Shown: one piece after another, positions 1 to 13,500 of the stretch
How the letters are laid out: each line of letters starts with the position of its first letter
Position numbering within the stretch: the first letter of the stretch is position 1
Source: Talpa occidentalis
Taxonomy: Eukaryota > Chordata > Mammalia > Eulipotyphla > Talpidae
NCBI RefSeq assembly: GCF_014898055.3
Contig: NW_023603184.1
Span: 34,533,359-34,597,358, forward strand
Length of the DNA: 64,000 bases
Direction: 5' to 3'
Program-made: the position numbers and the translations under genes
Notes under the pieces: model-generated
Seen by the model: the letters and a program-made list of their open reading frames with translations, nothing else
Told to the model about the DNA's origin: nothing
Databases searched by the model: none

Positions 1-519
1 TTGGATTCCTTTTTGGAAAAGGTTAGTAATTTTCAGGACTTGCTGGGTCTTTTTGCACAACTTCAAAGCTACTCCAGTTATAATAACAGAAGTTGCAAAC
101 TTAAGTGTCTACAGGACCCAAGCAAGAGCTCTTGAGGAAATGCAGTTGGGTTTGTGCAAGACACAAGCAGGTACACAGGCCTACAGCCTGGTGATTACCT
201 TTAAACAGGACAGTTTTTACTTAGTCCTGGCTGACTGTTAACTTGGGAAAATGGATCCAGCTTGTCAGCCACCTCATTTTTGAGGAATTCCTGGAAAAGA
301 CACATTTTGTTGTTAGATTTCATAATTTTGCCTGGCTAGCTCAAATTTTGTTTTAACACTATGTTGGTCAACTCTTTGTGCTTTAAAAAGGTTTTCAATC
401 TGAATTTGATCTCGGGCTAACCTTTTGGAACCTTTGCTTGAGGCACACTCCAGCCTAGCCTGATTATGGTGGAATCATTAAAAACATAAGGGCATGGGAT
501 TTTACTCTTTTGAACTTCA

Positions 520-650
520 ATTTTCCTGATCTGAGAGCAAATGATAAAGATTTCTGTTACATAGCTGTAGTGAGAATTAAATGACATTGTGAGTATAATA
601 TACCATGTCCAGTAGATGCTAACTAAATAAATGGCACCCATTATCATCAT
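520..650 (+). repeat. MIR-like fragment
   Basis: The order 'ctgagagcaa...gagaattaaatgacattg...agtagatgctaactaaata' resembles the 3' half of a MIR, including the reduced 'gtaggcgctcaataaat' tail. It is heavily diverged. Confidence 0.5.
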
Positions 651-673
651 CCTCTGTTTATTGGGGGTCTTTC

Positions 674-948
674 TTTTTTTTTTTTAAGATTTATTTTATT
701 TATACAAGGCTCGGGTACAGGCCAGATGTGCGGGAGGGTGAGAGGATATACCAGAGACAGAGTGGGGAACAGATCAGGCAGACTGACGAAATACACTGCT
801 GAGGGGAGCAGCGGGCGAGACAGGAGAGGTCTGCAGTGCCATGTGGGTTGCTCCCAGGCCGGTGGGGATCGAACCGGAACTGGCATTGCAGAGGCTGCGT
901 ACAGCTTCCCAGCGCTGTGCTCAACCACCTGTGCCACCAGTGAGGCCC
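674..948 (-). repeat. tRNA-derived SINE, type B, inverted
   Basis: Read on the minus strand it begins ggcctcactggtggcacagg and ends in an A/T tail. It is flanked by a 15-base target-site duplication, tattgggggtctttc, at 659-673 and 949-963. The perfect duplication indicates fairly recent insertion. Confidence 0.9.
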
Positions 949-1089
949 TATTGGGGGTCTTTCATCTTTGCTAAGGGTGTTTAGAGATGTGGAGTTCTCT
1001 TGGCAGATGTGAGATGAGGGAGTGAATAACAGAAGAGAAAATTCCTCAGGTATTGTCAACCTTAGGAAAGTTGCAGGTTCATCACTTTT

Positions 1090-1353
1090 TTTAAAAAAAG
1101 ATTTGTTTATTCATGCATACAAGAACTGGGGTGTATACCAGAAGTGTGGGGGAATGGGGGTGAGAGGATTCACCAGAGAAAGTGGGGAGCAGAATAGGCA
1201 GATCTACTAAAGTACACTGCTGAGGGGAGCAGCGGGCGAGACAGGAGAGTGTGCTGTGCTATGTGGGATGCTCCCTGGCCTCCAGGGTACTGCAGTGGGT
1301 GGTGATAGCTTGATAGTGCTGTGTCTTTAACCGCTGCCCCACCAGGGAGGCCC
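1090..1353 (-). repeat. tRNA-derived SINE, type B, inverted
   Basis: Minus-strand copy flanked by the 16-base duplication caggttcatcactttt at 1074-1089 and 1354-1369. The tRNA-like head and the 'gctcccctcagcagtgta' core are recognisable. Confidence 0.9.
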
Positions 1354-1536
1354 CAGGTTCATCACTTTTGATCTTAAAACTCAGTTGTCCATCTATAGTT
1401 TTAGGGCCCCCAGCTTCCCCTTTTTGAAGGAAGACGCCTCTGTAGTTGCTCCTTCTAGGTCAGAACTTGGAATCTATTTGGCCATTTCTCATAGGAGAAA
1501 GGTCACTTGACATGAACATTTAACCCTTGATTCCAG

Positions 1537-4500
1537 GCTTCTGCAGGAACTGCAGTCTGTGTCTTGGCTACCCAAGGAGCCAGATCAGACTTATGAGCTT
1601 CTAGACCTGCAGCGGGCTCTAGCAAAGGAAAACCACAAGGCTCTACGGCTGCTGCATCGATGCCTGTGCCTGTGCACATCCATTGTCCAACTGGTAAGAG
1701 GCTCTAGTTTACTGTGAAACTGTGCTCCAAGCTGAGCTCCCCAGAGTTCCAGCCTCCTCTTGTTTAAGCTTCTCATATTCCTTGTGTGGCAAATACTCTG
1801 TGGTTGGCTCCATCATTGCCCTGCCCAGCATCAACAGTCGCTGCTCTGGAGTGGATGGGTCAGTATAGGGGTCAGCAGCTGAGACACAATCTTTCTGCAA
1901 GGGTAGGTCCTGGCCTTGAATAGGGAAGACAATGAACAGAGCATCTGTTTTCTTAGTTGTTTGGGCTCGGGCCATTAGGGAATTTGAGAATTGAAATCTT
2001 TATCTTTCATGCTGCGGGGCTTATCTTTGAACCTGTCTTGAACTGTTGGCAGGCCTCCAAGGCTGCCAATCAGTGATGGAGTCCTTTCTAGTTATGCCTG
2101 CTTGCACCTGCCATACATACTGCCTGCCTGGAACTCTGGGGGGCCTTCTGCATACTTGCCTCCTGCCCATGACCTGTCCCCATAGATTGTTGTCTGTTAG
2201 GTGGGATTAGATATTCAGTTTTCTGGCTAATCACTATGGCAGTTTGTCTAGTCCTAAGAGAGAGGACCGCCCAGATTTTGTGAAATGAGAAGTGATATGA
2301 AGGAGGCCTGCTTTGCCTGACTTGAGCCAGGTTTTCCACGTGTTGCTCTAAACTTCTTCACATAAGGTTAATCACTAGGGGCAGAACACCAAGGTCTCAA
2401 AGATGGCCTTCCCTGTAAGGAATTTATAGTCCCAAGAGGAATCAGTGGCTTCTATTTTCAGTTCTTGGCTGAAATCTTAAATTTTCCATAATAAATATTT
2501 TAAATACCTATGGCAAAAAAATTTTACAAGATTTTAAATAGCCAAATCCCCTTCCCAAAACACCTTATTCTCGTCATCCACTCTTTTTCTTTTTCTGTAT
2601 TCCCTGTCACCTTTTAACATATCATATAATTTAATACATTTATGGGTTAACTCCCCTGACAGTATGTGAGCTACACAGTGGTAGAGATCTTTGTCTTGTT
2701 CCCTGATATAACCCAAAAACCTACAAGAGTCTTTATACAAAAAAAAAAAAAAAAAAAAAAGGTGTTCCAGAACAACTCCACAGTTTTAAGAATTTCTAGT
2801 GAACAGAGTCTCAGCATGTTTTATTGGTTTGTTCTGATTGGACCCTTCAGGAACAGTCTTTGGTGTTGTAGAAGTGTGGCTGATGAGGAAATTCCGTTTC
2901 TCTTAAGAGGCTTAGGAGAAAGAGGCCAATGACAGCAGGAGAGTCAGGACCCTGAAGCCATGGCCCAGGAGTGAGGAGGAGGCATCAGCCTTTAGCCTCT
3001 AGACAAAAGCTGGAGCTGCCATTGCATTTAACTGTCTGGGGCAGAAGGCCAGGGTGAGCAGCTGCTCACAGCCTTTACCTGTCTCCCACTTTTAAATTCC
3101 ATCTTTGTTTTAGTGTTATAAAAATTGTTATAATTTTTTATAGTCAGTAATTTTTAAATTAAGGTATAATTTACATGATGTAAATGTTTTAATGTGCAAT
3201 TTGTTGAATTTTTTGCATTGTATATATATATATATATATGTATATGTATGTATGTATGTGTGTGTATATGTATATATGGCCACATACCCACCACCCAGAT
3301 AAAGATAGAGATATCTAGACGGTAAGTAGAACGTTTCCCGCACCGGAGCAAATGCTCTGGTACCTTTCTTATCAATAACCATATAAAACTAACTACTCTG
3401 ACCCCTGTCACCATAAATTAACTTTGTCTGATTTTGAATTTCATATAGATGGATGCAGAGAACATGTGATCTTTTTTGACTTAACATTATATTAGTGAGA
3501 TTTATGCATAATGAACCTTGTTCACTTAACATTGTATTAGGAAGAATCACCCATAGGCATTACATCCCTCTTGTATTGCTGCACAGTATTTCCCCTGTAT
3601 GAATGTACCACAGTTTATTTACTAATTTGCTTATTGATGGAAATGTGGGTTTGTTCTAGCTTTTTTCTATTGTGAATAACACTTTTGAACCTTCTTGTAC
3701 ATGTCTTCTGTGGACATAGGCAGTCATTTCTTTGTGTATATATATCAGAAGTGGAATTTCTGAAGTGGGGAAAATGTTTGTGCTGCAAACAGTATTCTAG
3801 AGTTTTCCAAACAGTCTTCTAGAGTGGTTATACCAGTTTATAATCCCACCAACAATGTAGGAGACATCTCCTTGTCCTATGATCAGAGCTTTTAATTTTA
3901 GGGTTTTTAGTGGCTTTAATTTGTATTTCTGTGAACACCAATGTTGTTGAGGATCTTTTCATATGTTTCTGGGCCATTTTGGTGTTCTCTTCTGTGAAGT
4001 ATCCAACTCTCTTGCTCATTTTTAAATTGGGTTGTCTTTCCCTCCCCCCATTAACTTATGAGAGTTTTTCCATATAATGTGAATATGAATCCTGTGTCAA
4101 ATATTATGTATCATAGACATTGTTGAGTCCTGGTTTAAGAAATCTGTGCCTATGCCAAAATCATGTAGATATTATCCTGTTTTCTTCCAGAGATTTCATT
4201 ACCTGTCTTTCACATTTGGGCATATGATCCATTTCAGATTAATTTTTATATGTGGTATGAGTTTTCATTTTTCCCATTTATTGAAAAGACTGTCTTTCCC
4301 CCATATAATTACAGTGATGTCTTTTTCTCAAATCACACTCACTTGATTATTACAGTGTTATAATAAGTCTTGATATCTGGAAATGGAATTCCTACAACTT
4401 TTTGTTATTCAGGATATCTGGCTCTTCAAGGTTCTTTGAATTTAGAATTAGCTTGTCAATTTTCACAAAGTAATTTACTGGAATTTTTTTACTTTGAACC

Positions 4501-7500
4501 TAATTTGGGGGAGAACTGATATATTAACAATATTTAGTTTTCTAATCATAAACATGTATCTCTTCATTTATTTTGACATTTTTAATTCCTCTTATTGAGG
4601 TTTTAGAGATTTCCTGTAGACATCTTGAATGTATTTCATAGATTTATTATTTGGTATTTATCAAATATCAAATTTGTTTGAAAATTTTGTCACCTTTATA
4701 ATTGGTATTAAAACATTGTAGTTTTCTAATAAACACTATATCATGTGCAAAAATTCATGGTGGATAAGGGACATAAATGCAAAAGACATATGAAAAAATT
4801 GTTCATCATTACTTCTAATAAGAGAGATACAGATTAAAACTACAATGAGATGCCGTCTCACACCCATGGGAATAAACGTGCCCAAAAGACCCCAACAGAA
4901 AGTGCTGTGGAGCATTTGGATATAAAAGATGTGAATTTGTTGGGGGGATGTGAATTGGTGAAACCATTATGGAGCAATCTCTATTTATTTTTTTAAAGAT
5001 TTATTTATTTATGCATATAAGAACTGGGGTACAGGCCAGAGGTGTGGGGGGTGAGAGGATTCACCAGTGACAGAGTGGGGAGCAGAATAGGCACATCTAC
5101 TGAAATACACTGCTGATAGGAGTAGCAGGCGAGTCAGGAGAGGTCTGCTGTGCCATGTGGGTCACCTCCCCGTCTGGCCGGGAAATCGAACTCATGCTGC
5201 AGTGGCTGTGGGTTGCTTCATAAGTTGCGTCTTAACCCCTTGAGCCACCAGGGAGGCAATCTGTATTTACCTTAAAAAGTTAAAAATAGAAACACCATAT
5301 GACCTGGCAATTGAAAGGATAAGCCCAAAGAGGTGACATCTGTCAAAAACCTTTGTAGCCTCAGGAAGCTCTCAGATCTAAGAAGAATGCACAAAGAAGT
5401 TCCCAGGCTTTTATCCCACATTCCCTCTCCCCTAATATAAGTCTAGATCAGTACCCAGAGGCAGCTTCTACTGTAACTTAAGGCAACAGTACGCGTGTCA
5501 GAGGCCACATCCCCCAACCCTAATGATTGGAGTCCAAATGCTGGGTCAACCCTGACTTACCCTGTCGGCCTTTTCATGACTATTCTGTGCATTGTGAACT
5601 TCTTATTTTCATATTCTCAAATTTTGAGGTCCACTCTGAGGGCTTTCAGTAAACAGGCCTGGTCTATCAAATTTACACATTGTGGCCTTTTAATAAGTCT
5701 TTTACATTCTGCATCTACTTTGGTCCCTTAAAGATCTCTGAGGCTAATCTCTACTAAAAAGAGTCCTCCAAGTGCATCTCTAAGTCCTAGGACTCTGGTT
5801 CTTTTTTTTTTAATTTTTTTTTTTTAAAGATTTATTTAAATCTTTTTTCTGGGTACAGTCAGAAGCGTGGGAGGGTGAGAGACTTCACCAGAGCCAGAGC
5901 GGGGAGCAGAGCAGGCAGAAGGACCGAAGTACACTGCTGAGGGGAGCAGCGGGCGGCAGGAGAGGTCTGCACGCCATGTGGGACCCTCCTCCAGTGGCCG
6001 GGGAGCAGCCGGGGATCGAACCGGCGCTGCAGAGGCTGCGGGCAGCTTCGCAACCCAGCGCTCAACCACTGCGCCACTGGGGAGGCCCAGGACTCTGGTT
6101 CTAAGACCTGAGATTTCGCACAGACCAGTGGGAGGCTGGTTTGCCCTGCCTTTCTCTTTCTCCACTGAGTTATCTACTCTCTATGCTGACAGGTTCATGA
6201 GGACACATATCACATGCAACAGGGCATGCAGGAGCGAGTGAAGAACTGCAAGAGGATCAGGAAAGGCCAAGGCTCCATCTACCTTCATCGGGTACAGTGC
6301 CAGCAGCTGGAGCAGAAGCTGAAGCAGGCGGATTCCTGGTTGCTACAGCTGGGACAGTTGGCCCGCCTGGTAGACTACATGATTTGCCAGAGCCTCGTGT
6401 CTATTATAGAGAGGGAAATCACCTCTTTTGTGGCCAACGTCCTGCAAGTGAGGTGGTGGGGTGGGTGGCATGTGTGGGGTGGGCTACTGGGGACTGGGGT
6501 GCTGGGTATTGACATTTAGCCCCATGATTTCTCCTGACCCTTCTTTTATAGGCCCCAAGACAGAATCCCTTGCTCTTAGCACAGTTGGTTTTTGATGATT
6601 CTGGCCAACTATCTCATGAGCCCTACATTGAAAATATAATCCAGATTCTAACTGGGGGCATACAGTCTGTCATGGCCTCTGTCCTGAAGGTATTCTGGGT
6701 TGGGCAGGGAGGTTGGCTCTCTGAGCTCCCAGTTCCGGCTCTCCATAATCAGCGTTCTACCTGGTCTGAACTCTCCCTGCTTTCCATTTCTGTTTCTTCT
6801 CCATATCTTGGCATGAAGATAATACAATCTGCAGACCTGAAGACCCCTTCGGATTTCCTGTATTATGAAGGTATTTAAGAAGACCTAGGCAGGGGCTAGG
6901 AAGGTAGAGGGAAGGAAAGGGCATATGTTGTGTGTCAGGCCTTGGGTGTGGATGGAGCAGCTTTAAACTGGGTGCTGCATGCTTGTGTTAGGGAGAGAGC
7001 CAGGAAGGGTGCTTTTGTTCATGTCTGGGCTTATGTGTATGTGTCGGGTGCACCTGAGTATGATGAGGGGTGTATGAATGAGTACACTGTCCTTCCTGAT
7101 TCGTCCAGACTCCATAAATTTTTTTTCTAATGTCAAACAGCATTTCATTTACTGTTGAATTTGATTGCTAAGTAAATTTGTACTTGTTTGAAGAACTCTG
7201 CTTGTTCAGTATTTATTTTATTCAGCTGTTATTTATTTCCTATAGAATAAGTCCTTTGTATTATTAAGCTATTTTATGCTTATCAATCCTCAGACTTACT
7301 AGCCATCAGGGAGGAAGTGCATCTTCACATTTCCTTTACTTGGAATACTAATGCTGTCATAAGTAAAATCATTAACTGCATTCATGAACATCTGACATGC
7401 AGATGCTTTTTCATTTCCCATTCAACCAGTCTGTATGTATTAAGATGATTAAAAGACAGAGTTAATTTTAGGAAATAGATGCCAAGGAGAAAAAGTTCAT

Positions 7501-10500
7501 TGAAAGGAGCCCATGTCTTTCACAAATCCCACCAAGGGGAGCACATCCCCCCAATGAATCTAGGTTAATTGATAAAGACTGTTGATAATGTGCTTTACAT
7601 AGTGCAGTGGAAAGAAGAAGGACTTTAGAATCAGACTAATCTGTAAAATGGGCATAACAAAAATACCAAACTTACAGTATTGTTTGGAGATTAAAAGAGT
7701 ACTGTCTTCTATAGCGCTTTAGAATTTATCATAAATTCTAGTGAAAGTAGAGCTATCTGTAATGTTGTGGGTTGTCCTTTTTACTTTTATTTTATTTCAT
7801 TTTTTTTTTTAGATTTTATTTATTTATACAAGCACTGGGTACAGTCAGAAATGCAGGAGGGTGAGAGAATTCACCAGAGCCAGAGTGGGGAGCAGAACAG
7901 GCAGAGTGACGAAGTACACTGCTGAGGGGAACAGCGGGAGAGTCAAGAAAGGTCTGCTGTGCCATGTGGGTTGCTCCCTGGCCAGCAGGGGATTGAACTC
8001 ATGTTGCAGAGACTGTAGATTGCCCCATAGTGTGGTGCTCAACCCCTTGTGCCACCAGGGAGGGCCTTTTTTTTTTTAATCTTTTAAAAATTTTATAATT
8101 ATCTTTACCTTTACCTTTTATTTTTCTTAAGGCATTACCTAAATTTTAAGATAAATAAACTGTTAAGTTTATTTTCTCATGCTACTTTGTGGTTCAGTTT
8201 TCATTGTGAAATGATTTTTTTCCCCTTTCTTTTCTTATTCTTTGCTGCTTTCTGTTACAGAATTTCTATGTTTTTCCGGTTCTGTTCCATGTTGTTCTTT
8301 CTTCACATAACATTTTTCTGGTGTCTTAGCTTGTTTTGAAATGGGGCTTGTTTTGATCTTTCTTAATATGATTTATTCTGCTCATAAATATGTTATACTA
8401 ATCCATATTCTCTTTTTCCATTTAAGAGCTTTGTATGTGGTGTGATTTTGACACTTTCCAGTTTGTTTTAGAAAAACTGACTTTTCTAAACTCTTAGAAG
8501 AAGTAGAACTTTTGGTTCAAAATAGTTTCCTAACCTCTCCATTTCCTTTTCTTTTGTCTTTCTGTAATGTTCCCCCTACTCAAAAAAAAAAAAAAAAAAA
8601 ATGATGTGCAGCTTTCTGACATACCCTGTTTTTCATTTCTCTCTCCCACTGGTATCAGTGCCTTTTCTTTTTTTTTTTCTCTATTGCTTTCATGCAGCTC
8701 AGTTTGTGTTCTACCCCAGCAGCTTATCCTTAGTGGTTGAGCTCCATCCCAGAAGTGAGCCCTGGCTAGTTAGTTTCAGGAGTTCACAGGACATAACTAC
8801 TTCAGCTTTTACAGAGCTTACGTCACCTGCCTGCTGAGCAGGCGACACCTCTCCAGTTATACCTGCCATTCTCAAACTGGCTTCTGCTTTCCAGCAAGTG
8901 CGTGTGGGCCCTTGTGAGGGGCTCCTAAGTCTCGTTTCTGCCGTGTGCATCACTGTCCCCTCTGCTTCTTCTTCCCCACTTACAATGATGTGAAGTGGCT
9001 CTGAAGCTGTGGATGGTTTGTCCCCACCCACTTGTATTTTAGAGTTTGTAAGGATTTCTTGTCCCCATTTTGTTAAAAACATTATCCATGGGTTTTTGGC
9101 TTTACTATCTAATTTGTGCAGTCACTTTATGTCATTTTATATGGTATTTTAGAGAGAAATCAAAACTATCCTGTCACTGCCACCACCGTCCCAGAATCCT
9201 TTCTAGTACTATGTTTAAAGATTCATTCTTGTTGTTATGTGGGGCAGTGACTGTAAGATGTTGGAGGCAAGGACCAAAGCTAGGACATACATTCAGAGGC
9301 TATTACATAATGGCGGTAGATTTGATGGTGACATGGGCTGGAGAGAGGAGGGCAGGAGGTGGGTAGAGGTTGGAATCTAGATATATTTTGAATGGACAGT
9401 CAACAGGATTTTGTAATACTTGGGTGTATTGTATAGAAGAGAAATATCAAAGATGACTCAAAAGTTTCAGACTTGAGCAACTGGAGAAATGGAGTGTCCA
9501 TTTACTGAAGCTGGAAGAAACAGGGGGACTATGAGAGGATGGGGGTAGAAAATCAGAGAAATCAGAGCTCATTTGTGGAATAGGCAGTGGTTTATGTGGG
9601 ACCGGGATTCAGGGAGAGATGTGAGCTGGAGATAAATATGGGAGCAAAGAGATGGTATTTAACGCCATGAAACTGAATGAGCTCTCTTAGAGAGTGAGTA
9701 CAGATGGAGAACAGCCGAGATTTGAGGGCTGAGCCTTGGGAGCACTGCAGTGTTTGGGTGTTGGTAGAATGGATCTCATTTCTGGATATATTCCTCCCCT
9801 CCCCATCTGTACAGAGTTCTAACACAGATGCTGAAATTAGATGCTGAAATTAACTAGTTCCTAAGCTCCTAGGAAGTTAAAGGGGAGGCTGGATTCAAGA
9901 ATGCTCCTTGGGGCAGATGCTGAGGCCTGGCATGCCCAGCATCCTTCCCCCGCTCTGCTCTACTAAGTCTGGACTGCTACAAACTACCCTTGTAGCTGGG
10001 TGTCGTACTGATTTAGATCTACATGAGACTTAATTCACAAGTGAGCTAAGTAAGGGAGAGAGGCCCCGCATGTGCTATGCATTCTGGTGGGGTCATAACA
10101 GGCAGTGTGCTTTTATAGCTGTGGTGTTCCAGTTTGCCAGGCAGCACAGAGTCCTCAATGCTCAGCCTAGAATGTTTTCAGTTTTCTGCTCTTCTAACCA
10201 CTAACAACTTAATATTTCATAATAATGACCCCTTTGCTCATACTAACTAGAGTAAATTCTGTTCTGCCTCTGACCTTACCAACTGTAGTCCCCTAGTGGG
10301 TCTGGTGTACTGTTTGTGATATAGATGTGTGTATAAGCTCACTCGTGAGCAGGAAATGTGTTCGTGTGTGTGTGTGCAATATGTGTGTCCACACTCAGGG
10401 TAGAGGGAGAGGTGGTATGGGGGCTTTGGGGGCCACTCAAGGACAATCATGGCATGTGCCCCACTAGAAGAAGATGAAGAAGAGGACACGAACACAGAAA

Positions 10501-13500
10501 TCTTGACGCCCAAGCTCCAGAGCCAGCCCAGTGATGCTGTGCGCATCTTCTGCGGCCCGAACACAGGATTGGTGTTGCCCTGGAATACTCATGCAATTAC
10601 TGATACCCTGGAGGTCTGTGGGTACCGACTTCGGGGCCAGTACTTGCCCCCCAATCATAAGCAGCTGCAAGAGGACCTGGGGAACAACCTGCAAATCCAG
10701 CAGGCCCTGGCTACACAACAGACCCTGCTGCAGGTGAGAACAGAGGTTTAGGAGTGGAAGTGGTGTCCACCCTGTTCTGTCTTTTTTTTTTTTTTTTTTG
10801 AGGCATGTTTTATTTATTTGTTTGTTTGTTGGTTTTTGTTTATACAAGCACTGGGTACAGTCAGAAGCGCGGGAGGGTGAGAGAGTTCACCAGAGCCAGA
10901 GCGGGGAGCAGAGCAGGCAGAAGGACCGAAGGACACTGCTGAGGGGAGCAGCGGGTGGCAGGAGAGGTCTGCGCGCCATGTGGGACCCTCCTCCGGTGGC
11001 CGGGGAGCAGCCGGGGATTGAACCGGCATCGCCGAGGCCACAGGCAGCTTCGCAACCCAGCGCTCAACCGCTGCACCACCGGGGAGGCCCCCTGTTCTGT
11101 CTTAACCTCCCACCTCTGTGCTCCCTAGGACATGCTGAGTGAGGTACAGGAATTCTGCAGGGAGCATCACTGGATGACAGGCATTTATGAGTTCCTGCAA
11201 ACCTGGGGACCTCAGAAACTGGAGTCTTTGAGAGGTTGTCCCATCAAGAATTATGTGACGCTGGTGAGCAATCTCAATGTTTGGCAGAGCCGTGTCTCTA
11301 ATATACCTACCGAGTTTATCACAAAAGGCAGGCTGCTGCTGCTGAACTGCTGTGACATACGGGCAGATACAGGTGAGTGCTGCCTACCCTTTGTCTGTTC
11401 CTTCTGCCATCCTTACCTTACCTACAGGGTCCTCCTTGGGTCTGGAATATCCCCTAGGGTCAGGGCCCTCATTGGATCTGTAGAGCCCCTCAAAGCCCCA
11501 AGTTGCAGCCCTTTCCCCTTGCGATTTAAGGTGTGATCATTCTCCAAGACAACCTCTCCATGCGCTTTGGCTCTGCTCATTTTCCTTCCGCCTTAGGAAT
11601 CACACCCTGTCATCTGACACTTTGTCTTCTTATGACATGCAAATACTTCAAACCAAATGTGACCAAGAACAATCTCAACCTGCTCCTTCATCTACTAAGT
11701 TCAGATTTTTACAGACTCTCAGGAGTCAAGAGGACCCCCTCCCCATTTGTAACAGACTCAAAATTGACACTACAATTTGCATGTGTAAAAAGTTACTCTT
11801 TAACTGGTGGTGTTTTACTCTGTAGTCCAATTTCTGCTGCTGATGAAAGAATATATTCCAATTGAATGTGAAAGTACTTTTCATTTAAAGCAGTTAATTT
11901 TGGTCTAATTCAGTCTATTAGGGTATTTGCTCAATTCAAAATTCATACTACAGTTCTTGGTTGCTTTTATCCTCAAGAGTCCTCTGTTCCTTTTTCTTTC
12001 TGAGGTGACATCTGACATTGGAGAGGGCTCTGGGATGTGTGCTGTGCTTTGCTGCCTTCTGTTGGCCCTCACTGAGGTCTCTGCCCTCCACTGACTTTGG
12101 TGTCCTGAGCTGGTATAACCAGGGTGTGTTCTCGTGACTGGTAGACCCCAGAGTGAGCACCTTTGCAGACTCAGCCCTGCTTCAGCAGCTGCAGATCCTT
12201 GAGGTTTTATTGAGCTCTTCAGCCAGTCTTTGTCTTGGGTTGGCCACTCCCTAGTGCTCAGGGTCCCTTATCTTTCAACACAGGAAGCGCACTGGTATCA
12301 GCTCTGCTTTCTTCTATATCGCCTGCCATTTGGAATCTCTGGTGCACTTGGGAGCTTTCTATTTGGCCCTCTTACTGCCACAACACATCTCATTGTGATT
12401 TCATTCATCCCTGACTATCTCATGTTAACATAAGGGTGCCCTGCAAGGTAGTATCTTCCTAAAGTTCCACATGGACGGTGGAGCTCAAGCCCATGCTTGT
12501 TTTCTCCCAGACCCATCTCAGTTTTCTTCTTCTTGCCCTTGCCAAGGCCAAGTTGTTGCTCTCCCTGGTTCTCTGATAAGTAAGACCTAGTCTTAGTTCT
12601 TTACTCTTTATCCCTTCCCATGGGAAAGATGTCTCCCGCTATTATTTACTAGCTAAATAATTTACTAGCTAGCTAGGACCTGGCCTAACAGAGGCTCACA
12701 AACAGTGGGGCCGATTGTGAAGCCGGTGACTTGTTCTAGGAAACAGGAGGTGGTTCTGTTTCCTCACCTAAGCCCCAAGGATGGCAATAACCAGTAGTGT
12801 CCACTTCTGCAGAGACTAGATACTCTGAGACCCATGGACCCCTTGCCCTCTCTCCAAGGTCTGCTTTGGAACTGGGGCCTGAAAGAGTTTGCTTGAAAAT
12901 GTTTTCCTGGCCAGCCCTCCCTGCCTTCGCCCTTCAGCATATGAGATACATGCCCTGTTAGGAGTCTTATGGGCTAGAAAAACTCCCTGCTTTGCCCCCC
13001 CTCTAAAGGCCTAGAGGGTTCAGGCTGGCCATACAGGAGCAGGGAGGACCTGTGATTGGTCTGCTTTCTTTCCCATCCTGTTTTAGGTGAACTTTGCCCC
13101 ATCATTGCTTGAGAAGTCTCTGTTCTTTCTAGCTTGTTACCTTCTTGATTCTTACTCCAGGATCAACAGGATTCTTCCAGAGGAGCAGGTAGAAAGAGAA
13201 AAGCAGATCCTAGTTCTATTTTTTTTTAAACTAGATTCTGAAAACCTCAGAAGCCTGAGCTTCATTTCATTAATAACGAATATAATAATGCAGTCACTCA
13301 CAGGGTGATAGTAAGGAGGATTAAATGAGATAGTATTTCTCACTCCTGCCATGGAGTGAGACACACAGTAGGTGCTTAATTTTCTCATTTCACCTTAACC
13401 CCTGTCTACTCTCATCCTTCTTAGTGGTCTAATTTGTCTTCTTTTTTATTTTTTTTAAAGATTTATTTATTTATGCATACAAGAGCTGGGGTACAGGCCA

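Larger units (their letters stand above)
1..1536. other. DNHD1: DNHD1 intron (5' part outside window)
   Basis: No exon is seen before 1537. The stretch holds a MIR-like piece at about 530-650, two SINE copies (674-948 and 1090-1353) and otherwise unrecognised sequence. The phase of the first visible exon requires a preceding exon ending with one extra base. Confidence 0.6.
1694..6192. other. DNHD1: DNHD1 intron with L1 pieces and SINEs
   Basis: This 4.5-kb intron holds an unidentified antisense ORF (1709-1975), an A-run at about 2740-2760, an old L1 end in minus orientation (3120-4740), an L1 piece in plus orientation split by a SINE (4741-5330), and a second SINE (5803-6088). I recognise nothing in 2000-3100 or 5340-5780. 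Confidence 0.6.
6871..10467. other. DNHD1: DNHD1 intron, 3.6 kb
   Basis: Holds a MIR-like piece (about 7590-7720), one SINE (7800-8066), an A-run (about 8581-8600) and a GT-rich stretch near 10360-10390. I recognise nothing else in 8070-10467, although several short ORFs are open there. Confidence 0.55.

Noticed and set aside
5836..6241. Open frames of 70-109 codons on both strands
   Set aside because: They are translations of the type A SINE. The same peptides (e.g. [18 protein letters not shown]) recur at 10.9, 14.8 and 31.0 kb.
6835..6870. Alternative exon start at the tctgcag acceptor
   Set aside because: It would shift the frame relative to the next exon at 10468; the acceptor at 6819 keeps it.
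8711..9082. 123-codon minus-strand ORF in a DNHD1 intron
   Set aside because: No recognisable domain, no splice context and low-complexity Ser/Thr/Glu content; treated as chance.
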